From the NCBI GenBank assembly GCA_033782935.1, contig JAWQEG010000723.1, forward strand, positions 496,001 to 560,000: a stretch of DNA of 64,000 nt. Direction: 5' to 3'. Positions 35,708 through 49,230 of this stretch are shown piece after piece. Position numbers and translations under genes: made by a program. Position 1 is the stretch's first letter. The number at the start of each line of letters is the position of its first letter. The DNA is from Petrolisthes cinctipes. Its lineage: Eukaryota > Arthropoda > Malacostraca > Decapoda > Porcellanidae. Below the pieces are notes generated by a model. It saw only the letters and a program-made list of their open reading frames with translations. It did no database searches and was not told where the DNA came from.

Positions 35708-38189
35708 GTAGGCATGTACAGATTGCTTCTGGGACCCCAAAATATTGAATTTTCGGGTGTTTTGAGCCTGAATTTGAGATATAAACGGGTACAGAAGATA
35801 CATGCACATATTGACTTTGGGCATCTAAAATATCGATTTTCAGCATGTTTTGGGCCTGTATTTTGAAAATACTCTATCACGGAGTAGGCATGTACAGATT
35901 GCTTCTGGGACCATAAAATATTGAATTTTCGGGTGTTTTGAGCCTGAATTTGAGATATAAACGGGTACTGAAGATGCATGCACATATCGACTTTTGTGCA
36001 CCTAAAAGATCGATTTTCAGTATGTTTTAAGCATGTATTTTGAAAATACTCTAACACGGAGTAGGCATGTACAGATCGCTTCTGGGACCCCTAAATATCG
36101 AATTTTCGGGTGTTTTGGGACTGAATTTGAGATATCGACTTTTTGGCACCTAAAAGATCGATTTTTAGCATGTTTTTAGCCTATATTTTGAAAATATTCT
36201 AGCACTGTTCAGATTGCATCTGGGACCCCAAAATATTGAATTTTCGGGTGTTTTGAGCCTGAATTTGAGATATAAACGGGTACAGAAGATACATGCACAT
36301 ATTGACTTTGGGCACCAAAAATATCGATTTTCGTCATGTTTTGGGACTGAATTTTGAAAATACTCTAACACGGAGTAGGCATGTACAGATCGCTTCTGGT
36401 ACCCCAAAATATCGAATTTTCGGGTGTTTAGGGCCAGAATTTGAGATATAAACGGGTACAGAAGATGCATGCACATAGCCACTTTTGGGCACCTAAGAGA
36501 TCGATTTTCAGTATGTTTTTGGCCTGTATTTTGAAAATACTCTAACACGGAGTAGGCATGTAAAGATACCTTCTGGGACCTCTAAATATCGAATTTTCGG
36601 GTGTTTTGGGACTTAATTTGAGATATCGATTTGTTGGCACCTATAATGTCGATTTTTTGCATGTTTTTAGCCTATATTTTAAAAATATTCTAGCACTGTG
36701 TAGGCATGTACAGATTGCTTCTGGGACCCCAAAATATTGAATTTTCGGGTGTTTTGAGCCTGAATTTGAGATATAAACGGGTACAGAAGATACATGCACA
36801 TATTGACTTTGGGCATCTAAAATATCGATTTTCAGCATGTTTTGGGCCTGTATTTTGAAAATACTCTATCACGGAGTAGGCATGTACAGATTGCTTCTGG
36901 GACCCCAAAATATTGAATTTTCGGGGGTTTTGAGCCTGAATTTGAGATATAAACGGGTACTGAAGATGCATGCACATATCGACTTTTGTGCACCTAAAAG
37001 ATCGATTTTCAGTATGTTTTGAGCATGTATTTTGAAAATACTCTAACACGGAGTAGGCATGTACAGATCGCTTCTGGGACCCCTAAATATCGTATTTTCG
37101 GGTGTTTTGGGACTGAATTTGAGATATCGACTTTTTGGCACCTAAAAGATCGATTTTTATCATGTTTTTACCCTATATTTTGAAAATATTCTAGCACTGA
37201 GTAGGCATGTACAGATTGCTTCTGGGACCCCAAAATATTGAATTTTCGGGTGTTTTGAGCCTGAATTTGAGATATAAACGGGTACAGAAGATACATGCAC
37301 ATATTGACTTCGGCCCCCAAAAATATCGATTTTCAGCATGTTTTGGGCCTGAATTTTGAAAATACTCTAACACGGAGTAGGCATGTACAGATCGCTTCTG
37401 GGACCCCAAAATATCGAATTTTCGGGTGTTTAGGGCCAGAATTTGAGATATAAACGGGTACAGAAGATGCATGCACATATCGACTTTGGTGCACCTAAAA
37501 GAACGATTTTCAGTATGTTTTGAGCATGTATTTTGAAAATACACTAACACGGAGTATTAATGTACAGATCGCTTCTGGGACCCCTAAATATCGAATTTTC
37601 GGGTGTTTTGGGACTGAATTTGAGATATCGACTTTTTGGCACCTAAAAGATCGATTTTTAGCATGTTTTTAGCCTATATTTTGAAAATATTCTAGCACTG
37701 AGTAGGCATGTACAGATTGCTTCTGGGACCCCAAAATATTGAATTTTCGGGTGTTTTGATCCTGAATTTGAGATATAAACGGGTACAGAAGATACATGCA
37801 CATATTGACTTTGGGCACCAAAAATATCGATTTTCAGCATGTTTTGGGCCTGAATTTTGAAAATACTCTAACACGGAGTAGGCATGTACAGATCGCTTCT
37901 GGGACCCCAAAATATCGAATTTTCGGGTATTTAGGGCCAGAATTTGAGATATAAACGGGTACAGAAGATGCATGCACATATTGACTTTTGGGCACCTAAA
38001 AGATCGATTTTTAGTATGTTTTTAGCCTGTATTTTGAAAATACTCTAACACGGAGTAGGCATGTACAGATACCTTCTGGGACCTCTAAATATCGAATTTT
38101 CGGGTGTTTTGGGACTGAATTTGAGATATCGACTTTTTGGCACCTAAAATGTCGATTTTTAGCATGTTTTTAGCCTATATTTTGAAAAT

Positions 38190-41100
38190 ATTCTAGCACT
38201 GTGTAGGCATGTACAGATTGCTTCTGGGACCCCAAAATATTGAATTTTCGAGTGTTTTGAGCCTGAATTTGAGATATAAACGGGTACAGAAGATGCATGC
38301 ACATATCGACTTTTGTGCACCTAAAAGATCGATTTTCAGTATGTTTTGAGCATGTATTTAGAAAATACTCTAACACGGAGTAGGCATGTACAGATCGCTT
38401 CTGGGACCCCTAAATATCGAATTTTCGGGTGTTTAGGGCCAGAATTTGTGATATAAACGGGTACAGAAGATACATGCACATATCGACTTTTGGGTACCTA
38501 AAAGATCGATTTGCAGTATGTTTTTGGCCTGTATTTTGAAAATACTCTAACATGGAGTAGGCATGTACATATACCTTCTGGGACCTCTAAATATCGAATT
38601 TTCGGGTGTTTTGGGACTGAATTTGAGATATCGATTTGTTAGCACCTAAAATGTCGATTTTTAGCATATTTTTAGCATATATTTTGAAAATACTCTAACA
38701 CTGATTAGGCATGTACAGATTGCTTCTGGGACCCGAAAATATTGAATTTTCGGGTGTTTTGAGCCTGAATTTGAGATATAAACGGGTACTGAAGATGCAT
38801 GCACATATCGACTTTTGTGCACCTAAAAGATTGATTTTCAGTATGTTTTGAGCATGTATTTTGAAAATACTCTAACACGGAGTAGGCATGTACAGATCGC
38901 TTCTGGGACCCCTAAATATCGAATTTTCGGGTGTTTTGGGACTGAATTTGAGATATCGACTTTTTGGCACCTAAAAGATAGATTTTTAGCATGTTTTTAG
39001 CCTATATTTTGAAAATATTCTAGCACTGTACAGATTGCATCTGGGACCCCAAAATATTGAATTTTCTGGTGTTTTGAGCCTGAATTTGAGATATAAACGG
39101 GTACAGAAGATACATGCACATATTGACTTTGGGCACCAAAATTATCGATTTTCGGCATGTTTTGGGCCTGAATTTTGAAAATACTCTAACACGGAGTAGG
39201 CATGTACAGATCGCTTCTGGTACCCCAAAATATCGAATTTTCAGGTGTTTAGGGCCAGAATTTGAGATATAAACGGGTACAGAAGATGCATGCACATATC
39301 GACTTTTGGGCAAATAAGAGATCGATTTTCAGTATGTTTTTGGCCTGTATTTTGAAAATACTCTAACACGGAGTAGGCATGTACAGATACCTTCTGGGAC
39401 CTCTAAATATCGAATTTTCGGGTGTTTTGGGACTGAATTTGATATATCGATTTTATAGCACCTAAAATGTCGATTTTTAGCATGTTTTTAGCCTATATTT
39501 TGAAAATATTCTAGCACTGTGTAGGCATGTACAGATTGCTTCTGGAACCCCAAAATATTGAATTTTCGGGTGTTTTGAACCTGAATTTGAGATATAAACG
39601 GGTACAGAAGATTCATGCACATATTGACTTTGGGCATCTAAAATATCGATTTTCAGCATGTTTTGGGCCTGTATTTTGAAAATACTCTATCACGGAGTAG
39701 GCATGTACAGATTGCTTCTGGGACCATAAAATATTGAATTTTCGGGTGTTTTTAGCCTGAATTTGAGATATATACGGGTACTGAAGATGCATGCACATAT
39801 CGACTTTTGTGCACCTAAAAGATCGATTTTCAGTATGTCTTAAGCATGTATTTTGAAAATACTCTAACACGGAGTAGGCATGTACAGATCGCTTCTGGGA
39901 CCCCTAAATATCGAATTTTCGGGTGTTTTGGGACTGAATTTGAGATATCGACTTTTTGGCACCTAAAATATCGATTTTTAGCATGTTTTTAGCCTATATT
40001 TTGAAAATATTCTAGCACTGAGTAGGCATGTACAGATTGCTTCTGGGACCCCAAAATATTGAATTTTCGGGTGTTTTGAACCTGAATTTGAGATATAAAC
40101 GGGTACAGAAGATACATGCACATATTGACTTTGGGCACCAAAAATATCGATTTTCAGCATGTTTTGGGCCTGAATTTTGAAAATACTCTAACACGGAGTA
40201 GGCATGTACAGATCGCTTCTGGGACCCCAAAATATTGAATTTTCGGGTGTTTTGAGCCTGAATTTGAGATATAAACGGGTACAGAAGATACATGCACATT
40301 GGGCATCTAAAATATCGATTTTCAGCATGTTTTGGGCCTGTATTTTGAAAATACTCTATCACGGAGTAGGCATGTACAGATTGCTTCTGGGACCCCAAAA
40401 TATTGAATTTTCGGGTGTTTTGAGCCTGAATTTGAGATATAAACGGGTACTGAAGATGCATGCACATATCGACTTTTGTGCACCTAAAAGATCGATTTTC
40501 AGTATGTTTTGAGCATGTATTTTGAAAATACTCTAACACGGAGTAGGCATGTACAGATCGCTTCTGGGAACCCTAAATATCGAATTTTCGGGTGTTTTGG
40601 GACTGAATTTCAGATATCGACTTTTTGGCACCTAAAAGATAGATTTTTAGCATGTTTTTAGCCTATATTTTGAAAATATTCTAGCACTGTACAGATTGCA
40701 TCTGGGACCCCAAAATATTGAATTTTCGGGTGTTTTGAGCCTGAATTTGAGATATAAACGGGTACAGAAGATACATGCACATATTGACTTTGGGCACCAA
40801 AAATATCGATTTTCGGCATGTTTTGGGACTGAATTTTGAAAATACTCTAACACGGAGTAGGCATGTACAGATCGCTTCTGGTACCCCAAAATATCGAATT
40901 TTCAGGTGTTTAGGGCCAGAATTTGAGATATAAACGGGTACAGAAGATGCATGCGCATAGCGACTTTTGGGCACCTAAGAGATCGATTTTCAGTATGTTT
41001 TTGGCCTGTATTTTGAAAATACTCTAACACGGAGTAGGCATGTACAGATACCTTCTGGGAACTCTAAATATCGAATTTTCGGGTGTTTTGGGACTTAATT

Positions 41101-43223
41101 CGAGATATCGATTTGTTGGCACCTAAAATGTCGATTTTTTGCATGTTTTTAGTCTATATTTTAAAAATATTCTAGCACTGTGTAGGCATGTACAGATTGC
41201 TTCTGGGACCCCAAAATATTGAATTTTCGGGTGTTTTGAGCCTGAATTTGAGATATAAACGGGTACAGAAGATACATGCACATATTGACTTTCGGCATCT
41301 AAAATATCGATTTTCAGCATGTTTTGGGCCTGTATTTTGAAAATACTCTATCACGGAGTAGGCATGTACAGATTGCTTCTGGGACCCCAAAATATTGAAT
41401 TTTCGGGGGTTTTGAGCCTGAATTTGAGATATAAACGGGTACTGAAGATGCATGCACATATCGACTTTTGTGCACCTAAAAGATCGATTTTCAGTATGTT
41501 TTGAGCATGTATTTTGAAAATACTCTAACACGGAGTAGGCATGTACAGATCGTTTCTGGGACCCCTAAATATCGAATTTTCGGGTGTTTTGGGACTGAAT
41601 TTGAGATATCGACTTTTTGGCACCTAAAAGATCGATTTTTAGCATGTTTTTAGCCTATATTTTGAAAATATTCTAGCACTGAGTAGGCATGTACAGATTG
41701 CTTCTGGGACCCCAAAATATTGAATTTTCGGGTGTTTTGAGCCTGAATTTGAGATATAAACGGGTACAGAAGATACATGCACATATTGACTTTGGGCACC
41801 AAAAATATCGATTTTCAGCATGTTTTGGGCCTGTATTTTGAAAATACTCTATCACGGAGTAGGCATGTACAGATCGCTTCTGGGACCCCAAAATATTGAA
41901 TTTTCGGGTGTTTTGAGCCTGAATTCGAGATATAAACGGGTACTGATGATGCATGCACATATCGACTTCTGTGCACCTAAAAGATCGATTTTCAGTATGT
42001 TTTGAGCATGTATTTTGAAAATACTCTAACACGGAGTAGGCATGTACAGATCGCTTCTGGGACCCCTAAATATCGAATTTTCGGGTGTTTTGGGACTGAA
42101 TTTGAGATATCGACTTTTTGGCACCTAAAAGATCGATTTTTAGCATGTTTTTAGCCTATATTTTGAAAATATTCTAGCACTGAGTAGGCATGTACAGATT
42201 GCTTCTGGGACCCCAAAATATTGAATTTTCGGGTGTTTTGAACCTGAATTTGAGATATAAACGGGTACAGAAGATACATGCACATATTGACTTTGGGCAC
42301 CAAAAATATCGATTTTCAGCATGTTTTGGGCATGAATTTTGAAAATACTCTAACACGGAGTAGGCATGTACAGATCGCTTCTGGGACCCCAAAATATTGA
42401 ATTTTCGGGTGTTTAGGGCCAGAATTTGAGATATAAACGGGTACAGAAGATGCATGCACATATCGACTTTTGTGCACCTAAAAGAACGATTTTCAGTATG
42501 TTTTGAGCATGTATTTTGAAAATACACTAACACGGAGTATTCATGTACAGATCGCTTCTGGGACCCCTAAATATCGAATTTTCGGGTGTTATGGGACTGA
42601 ATTTGAGATATCTACTTTTTGGCACCTAAAAGATCGATTTTTAGCATGTTTTTAGCCTATCTTTTGAAAATATTCTAGCACTGAGTAGGCATGTACAGAT
42701 TGCTTCTGGGACCCCAAAATATTGAATTTTCGGGTGTTTTGAGCCTGAATTTGAGATATAAACGGGTACAGAAGATACATGCACATATTGACTTTGGGCA
42801 CCAAAAATATCGATTTTCAGCATGTTTTGGGCCTGAATTTTGAAAATACTCTAACACGGAGTAGGCATGTACAGATCGCTTCTGGAACCCCAAAATATCG
42901 AATTTTCGGGTGTTTAGGGCCAGAATTTGAGATATAAACGGGTACAGAAGATGCATGCACATATCGACTTTTGGGCACCTAAAAGATCGATTTTTAGTAT
43001 GTTTTTAGCATGTATTTTGAAAATACTCTAACACGGAGTAGGCATGGACAGATACCTTCTGGGACCTCTAAATATCGAATTTTCGGGTGTTTTGGGACTG
43101 AATTTGAGATATCGACTTTTTGGCACCTAAAATGTCGATTTTTAGCATGTTTTTAGCCTATATTTTGAAAATATTCTAGCACTGTGTAGGCATGTACAGA
43201 TTGCTTCTGGGACCCCAAAATAT
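38190..43223 (+). repeat. About 7-kb tandem block, copy B (shortened to about 5 kb)
   Basis: This is the second copy of the block at 31.0-38.2 kb. Relative to copy A it has lost 176 bp near 38690 (one L monomer), 333 bp between about 40160 and 40560, and 1493 bp near 42150, which is three trimers minus 10 bp. Shared rare variants include GATTTGCAGTATG, ATGTACATATACC, GGACCATAAAATATTG and TATGTCTTAAGCATG. Past about 43223 the two copies part, at GAGCCTGAATTTGAG in A against GAGCCTCAAATTGAG in B. Confidence 0.83.
40280..40310 (+). repeat. Monomer with private 8-bp deletion
   Basis: The expected GCACATATTGACTTTGGGC is shortened to GCACATTGGGC, a loss of eight bases. It changes the reading frame on both strands and so fuses two periodic open frames into unusually long ones (40012-40539 on minus, 40204-40512 on plus). 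Those are therefore not evidence of coding. Confidence 0.88.
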
Positions 43224-43886
43224 TGAATTTTCGGGTGTTTTGAGCCTCAAATTGAGATATAAACGGGTACAGAAGATACATGCACATATTGACTTTGGGC
43301 ATCTAAAATATCGATTTTCAGCATGTTTTGGGCCTGTATTTTGATAATACTCTAACACTGAGTAGGCATGTACAGATTGCTTCTGGGACCCCAAAATAAT
43401 GAATTTTCGTGTGTTTAGGGCCAGAAATTGAGATATAAACGGGTACAGAAGATGCATGCACATATCGACTTTTGGGCACCTAAAAGATCGATTTTCAGTA
43501 TGTTTTTAGCCTGTATTTTGAAAATACTCTAACAAAGAGTAGGCATGTACAGATACCTTCTGGGACCTCTAAATATCGAATTTTCGGGTGTTTTGGGACT
43601 GAATTTGAGATATCGATTTTTTGGTACCTAAAATGTCGATTTTTAGCATGTTTTTAGCCTATATTTTAAAAATATTCTAGCACTGTGTAGGCATGTACAG
43701 ATTGCTTCTGGGACCCCAAAATATTGAATTTTCGGGTGTTTTGAGCATGAATTTGAGATATAAACGGGTACAGAAGATACATGCACATATTGACTTTGGT
43801 CATCTAAAATATCGATTTTCAGCATGTTTTTGGCCTGTATTTTGAAAATACTCTAACACTGAGTAGGCATGTACAGATTGCTTCTG

Positions 43887-43892
43887 GGGCCC
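43887..43892 (+). repeat. ApaI-marked monomer family (GGGCCC)
   Basis: CTGGGACCCC is changed to CTGGGGCCCC, creating GGGCCC. The same change appears at 46866, 51347, 53517 and 54519, all within 43.9-54.5 kb. It tags one HOR lineage that spread only inside this domain. A GGGCCC at 6427 has a different context (CTGGGCCCCC) and arose separately. Confidence 0.9.
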
Positions 43893-45190
43893 CAAAATAT
43901 TGAATTTTCGGGTGTTTTGAGCCTGAATTTGAGATATAAACGGGTACTGAAGATGCATGCACATATCGACTTTTGTGCACCTAAAAGATCGATTTTCAGT
44001 ATGTTTTGAGCATGTATTTTGAAAATACTCTAACACGGAGTAGGCTTGTACAGATACCTTCTGAGACCTCTAAATATCGAATTTTCGGGTATTTTGGGAC
44101 TGAATTTGAGATATCGATTTTTTGGCACCTAAAATGTCGATTTTTAGCATGTTTTTAGCCTATATTTTGAAAATATTCTAGCACAGTGTAGGCATGTACA
44201 GATTGCTTCTGGGATCCCAAAATATTGAATTTTCGGGTGTTTTGAGCCTGAATTTGAGATATAAACGGGTACAGAAGATACATGCACATATTGACTTTGG
44301 GCATCTAAAATATCGATTTTCAGCATGTTTTGGGCCTGTATTTTGAAAATACTCTAACACTGAGTAGGCATGTACAGATTGCTTTTGGAACCTCAAAATA
44401 TTGAATTTTCGGGTGTTTTCAGCCTGAATTTGAGATATAAACGGGTACTGAAGATGCATGCACATATCGACTTTTGTGCACCTAAAAGATCGATTTTCAG
44501 TATGTTTTGAGCATGTATTTTGAAAATACTCTAACACGGAGTAGGCATGTACAGATCGCTTGTGGGACCCCAAATATATCGAATTTTCGGGTGTTTTGGG
44601 ACTGAATTTGAGATATCGACTTTTTGGCACCTAAAAGATCGATTTTTAGCATGTTTTTAGCCTATATATTGAAAATATTTTAGCATTGAGTAGGCATGTA
44701 CAGATTGCTTCTGGGACCCCAAAATATTGAATTTTCGGGTGTTTTGAGCCTGAAATTGAGATATAAACGGGTACAGAAGATACATGCACATATTGACTTT
44801 GGGCATCTAAAATATCGATTTTCAGCATGTTTTGGGCCTGTATTTTGAAAATACTCTAACACTGAGTAGGCATGTACAGATTGCTTCTGGGACCCCTAAA
44901 TATCGAATTTTCGGGTGTATTGGGACTGAATTTGAGATATCGACTTTTTGGCACCTAAAAGATCGATTTTTAGCATGTTTTTAGCCTATATTTTGAAAAT
45001 ATTCTAGCACTGTGTAGGCATGTACAGATTGCTTCTGGGACCCCAAAATATTGAATTTTCGGGTGTTTTGAGCCTGAATTTGAGATATAAACGGGTACTG
45101 AAGATGCATGCACATATCGACTTTTGGGCACCTAAAAGATCGATTTTCAGTATGTTTTTGGCCTGTATTTTGAAAATACTCTAACACGGA

Positions 45191-45515
45191 GTAGGCATGT
45201 ACAGATACCTTCTGGGACCTCTAAATATCGAATTTTCGGGTATTTTGGGACTGAATTTGATATATCGATTTTTTTGCACCAAAAATATCGATTTTCAGCA
45301 TGTTTTGGGCCTGAATTTTGAAAATACTCTAACACGGAGTAGGCATGTACAGATCGCTTCTGGGACCCCAAAATATCGAATTTTCAGGTGTTTAGGGCCA
45401 GAATTTGAGATATAAACGGGTACAGAAGATGCATGCACATATCGACTTTTGGGCACCTAAAAGATCGATTTTCAATATGTTTTTGGCCTGTATTTTGAAA
45501 ATACTCTAACAAGGA
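45191..45515 (+). repeat. S-L dimer unit (325 bp)
   Basis: Anchors at 45191, 45339, 45516 and 45664 give spacings of 148, 177 and 148, so an S monomer is separated from the next S by a single L. The first S is a hybrid: its left part is S-type and its right part (CCAAAAATATCGATTTTCAGC, GGGCCTGAATTTTG) is L1-type. The L1 monomer was apparently lost by exchange inside the CACC-AAAATATCG region. Equivalent units lie near 48495, 50173 and 52844. Confidence 0.88.
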
Positions 45516-46168
45516 GTAGGCATGTACAGATACCTTCTGGGACCTCTAAATATCGAATTTTCGGGTGTTTTGGGACTGAACTTGAGATATCGATTTTTTG
45601 GCACCTAAAATGTCGATGTTTAGCATGTTTTTAGCCTATATTTTGAAAATATTTTAGCACTGTGTAGGCATGTACAGATTGCTTCTGGGACCCCAAAATA
45701 TTGAATTTTCGGGTGTTTTGAGCATGAATTTGAGATATAAACGGGTACAGAAGATATGTGCACATATTGACTTTGGGCATCTAAAATATCGATTTTCAAC
45801 ATGTTTTGGGCCTGTATTTTGAAAATACTCTAACACTGAGTAGGCATGTACAGATTGCTTCTGGGACCCCAAAATATTGAATTTTCGGGTGTTTTGAGCC
45901 TGAATTTGAGATATAAACGGGTACTGAAGATGCGTGCACATATCGACTTTTGAGCACCTAAAAGATCGATTTTCAGTATGTTTTGAGCATGTATTTTGAA
46001 AATACTCTAACACGGAGTAGGCATGTACAGATCGCTTTTGGGACCCCTAAATATCGAATTTTCGGGTGTTTTGGGACCGAATTTGAGATATCGACTTTTT
46101 GGCACCTAAAATATCGATTTTTAGCATGTTTTTAGCCTATATTTTGAAAATATTCTAGCACTGAGTAG

Positions 46169-49100
46169 GCATGTACAGATTGCTTCTGGGACCCCAAAAT
46201 ATTGAATTTTCGGGTGTTTTGAGCCTCAAATTGAGATATAAACGGGTACAGAAGATACATGCACATATTGACTTTGGGCATCTAAAATATCGATTTTCAG
46301 CATGTTTTGGGCCTGTATTTTGATAATACTCTAACACTGAGTAGGCATGTACAGATTGCTTCTGGGACCCCAAAATATTGAATTTTCGTGTGTTTAGGGC
46401 CAGAAATTGAGATATAAACGGGTACAGAAGATGCATGCACATATCGACTTTTGGGCACCTAAAAGATCGATTTTCAGTATGTTTTTGGCCTGTATTTTGA
46501 AAATACTCTAACAAGGAGTAGGCATGTACAGATACCTTCTGGGACCTCTAAATATCGAATTTTCGGGTGTTTTGGGACTGAATTTGAGATATCGATTTTT
46601 TGGTACCTAAAATGTCGATTTTTAGCATGTTTTTAGCCTATATTTTAAAAATATTCTAGCACTGTGTAGGCATGTACAGATTGCTTCTGGGACCCCAAAA
46701 TATTGAATTTTCGGGTGTTTTGAGCATGAATTTGAGATATAAACGGGTACAGAAGATACATGCACATATTGACTTTGGTCATCTAAAATATCGATTTTCA
46801 GCATGTTTTTGGCCTGTATTTTGAAAATACTCTAACACTGAGTAGGCATGTACAGATTGCTTCTGGGGCCCCAAAATATTGAATTTTCGGGTGTTTTGAG
46901 ACTGAATTTGAGATATAAACGGGTACTGAAGATGCATGCACATATCGACTTTTGTGCACCTAAAAGATCGATTTTCAGTATGTTTTAAGCATGTATTTTG
47001 AAAATACTCTAACACGGAGTAGGCATGTACAGATCGCTTCTGGGACCCCTAAATATCGAATTTTCGGGTGTTTTGAGACTGAATTTGAGATATCGACTTT
47101 TTGGCACCTAAAAGATCGATTTTTAGCATGTTTTTAGCCTATATTTTGAAAATATTCTAGCACTGTGTAGGCATGTACAGATTGCTTCTGGGACCCCAAA
47201 ATATTGAATTTTCGGGTGTTTTGAGCCTGAATTTGAGATATAAACGGGTACAGAAGATGCATGCACATATCGACTTTTGGGCACCTAAAAGATCGATTTT
47301 CAGTATGTTTTTGGCCTGTATTTTGAAAATACTCTAACACGGAGTAGGCTTGTACAGATACCTTCTGAGACCTCTAAATATCGAATTTTCGGGTATTTTG
47401 GGACTGAATTTGAGATATCGATTTTTTGGCACCTAAAATGTCGATTTTTAGCATGTTTTTAGCCTATATTTTGAAAATATTCTAGCACAGTGTAGGCATG
47501 TACAGATTGCTTCTGGGATCCCAAAATATTGAATTTTCGGGTGTTTTGAGCCTGAATTTGAGATATAAACGGGTACAGAAGATACATGCACATATTGACT
47601 TTGGGCATCTAAAATATCGATTTTCAGCATGTTTTGGGCCTGTATTTTGAAAATACTCTAACACTGAGTAGGCATGTACAGATTGCTTTTGGAACCTCAA
47701 AATATTGAATTTTCGGGTGTTTTCAGCCTGAATTTGAGATATAAACGGGTACTGAAGATGCATGCACATATCGACTTTTGTGCACCTAAAAGATCGATTT
47801 TCAGTATGTTTTGAGCATGTATTTTGAAAATACTCTAACACGGAGTAGGCATGTACAGATCGCTTCTGGGACCCCAAATATATCGAATTTTCGGGTGTTT
47901 TGGGACTGAATTTGAGATATCGACTTTTTGGCACCTAAAAGATCGATTTTTAGCATGTTTTTAGCCTATATTTTGAAAATATTTTAGCATTGAGTAGGCA
48001 TGTACAGATTGCTTCTGGGACCCCAAAATATTGAATTTTCGGGTGTTTTGAGCCTGAAATTGAGATATAAACGGGTACAGAAGATACATGCACATATTGA
48101 CTTTGGGCATCTAAAATATCGATTTTCAGCATGTTTTGGGCCTGTATTTTGAAAATACTCTAACACTGAGTAGGCATGTACAGATTGCTTCTGGGACCCC
48201 TAAATATCGAATTTTCTGGTGTTTTGGGACTGAATTTGAGATATCGACTTTTTGGCACCTAAAAGATCGATTTTTAGCATGTTTTTAGCCTATATTTTGA
48301 AAATATTCTAGCACTGTGTAGGCATGTACAGATTGCTTCTGGGACCCCAAAATATTGAATTTTCGGGTGTTTTGAGCCTGAATTTGAGATATAAACGGGT
48401 ACAGAAGATGCATGCACATATCGACTTTTGGGCACCTAAAAGATCGATTTTCAGTATGTTTTTGGCCTGTATTTTGAAAATACTCTAACACGGAGTAGGC
48501 ATGTACAGATACCTTCTGGGACCTCTAAATATCGAATTTTCGGGTATTTTGGGACTGAATTTGATATATCGATTTTTTGGCACCAAAAATATCGATTTTC
48601 AGCATGTTTTGGGCCTGAATTTTGAAAATACTCTAACACGGAGTAGGCATGTACAGATCGCTTCTGGGACCCCAAAATATCGAATTTTCGGGTGTTTAGG
48701 GCCAGAATTTGAGATATAAACGGGTACAGAAGATGCATGCAAATATCGACTTTTGGGCACCTAAAAGATCGATTTTCAGTATGTTTTTGGCCAGTATTTT
48801 GAAAATACTCTAACAAGGAGTAGGCATGTATAGATACCTTCTGGGACCTCTAAATATCGAATTTTCGGGTGTTTTCGGACTGAATTTGAGATATCGATTT
48901 TTTGGCACCTAAAATGTCGAATTTTAGCATGTTTTTAGCCTATATTTTGAAAATATTTTAGCACGGTGTAGGCATGTACAGATTGCTTCTGGGACCCCAA
49001 AATATTGAATTTTCGGGTGTTTTGAGCATGAATTTGAGATATAAACGGGTACAGAAGATATGTGCACATATTGACTTTGGGCATCTAAAATATCGATTTT

Positions 49101-49230
49101 CAACATGTTTTGGGCCTGTATTTTGAAAATACTCTAACACTGAGTAGGCATGTACAGATTGCTTCTGGGACCCCAAAATATTGAATTTTCGGGTGTTTTG
49201 AGCCTGAATTTGAGATATACGGGTACTGAA
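46169..49230 (+). repeat. Roughly 3-kb tandem block, copy 2
   Basis: This is the partner of 43190-45930, with an extra L+S pair near 47015-47340. The block includes S+L dimers of 325 bp near 48495, where an S monomer with CCAAAAATATCG is followed by one L and another S. Pieces of the same block recur again up to about 57 kb. Confidence 0.84.

Larger units (their letters stand above)
31000..38190 (+). repeat. About 7-kb tandem block, copy A
   Basis: This block is followed by a shortened copy. Points match first at an offset of 6985 (31523/38508), then 6809 after loss of a 176-bp monomer (32211/39020, 32668/39477, 33169/39978), then 6476 (34171/40647, 34696/41172, 35163/41639), and finally 4983 (37191/42174, 37658/42641). 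Block ends share the spelling GATTTTTAGTATGTTTTTAGC near 31020, 38005 and 42985. Inside, 34171-35055 repeats at 36165-37049 with a 1994-bp offset, equal to four trimers minus the 10-bp anchor deletion. Confidence 0.85.
43190..45930 (+). repeat. Roughly 3-kb tandem block, copy 1
   Basis: This block repeats at 46169-49230. Offsets are 2979 on the left (43176/46155, 43643/46622, ApaI 43887/46866) and 3304 on the right (44040/47344, 44144/47448, 44646/47950, 45197/48501, 45620/48924). The 325-bp difference equals one L plus one S monomer, present only in copy 2. Shared marks include GAGCCTCAAATTGAG, TTGATAATACTC, GGGGCCCC, TAGGCTTGTACAG and CACAGTGTAGG. Confidence 0.86.

Noticed and set aside
40012..40539. 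175-codon minus-strand frame and overlapping 102-codon plus-strand frame
   Set aside because: Both arise from an 8-bp deletion near 40299 that joins two periodic open frames. Open frames on both strands of a satellite are not evidence of a gene.
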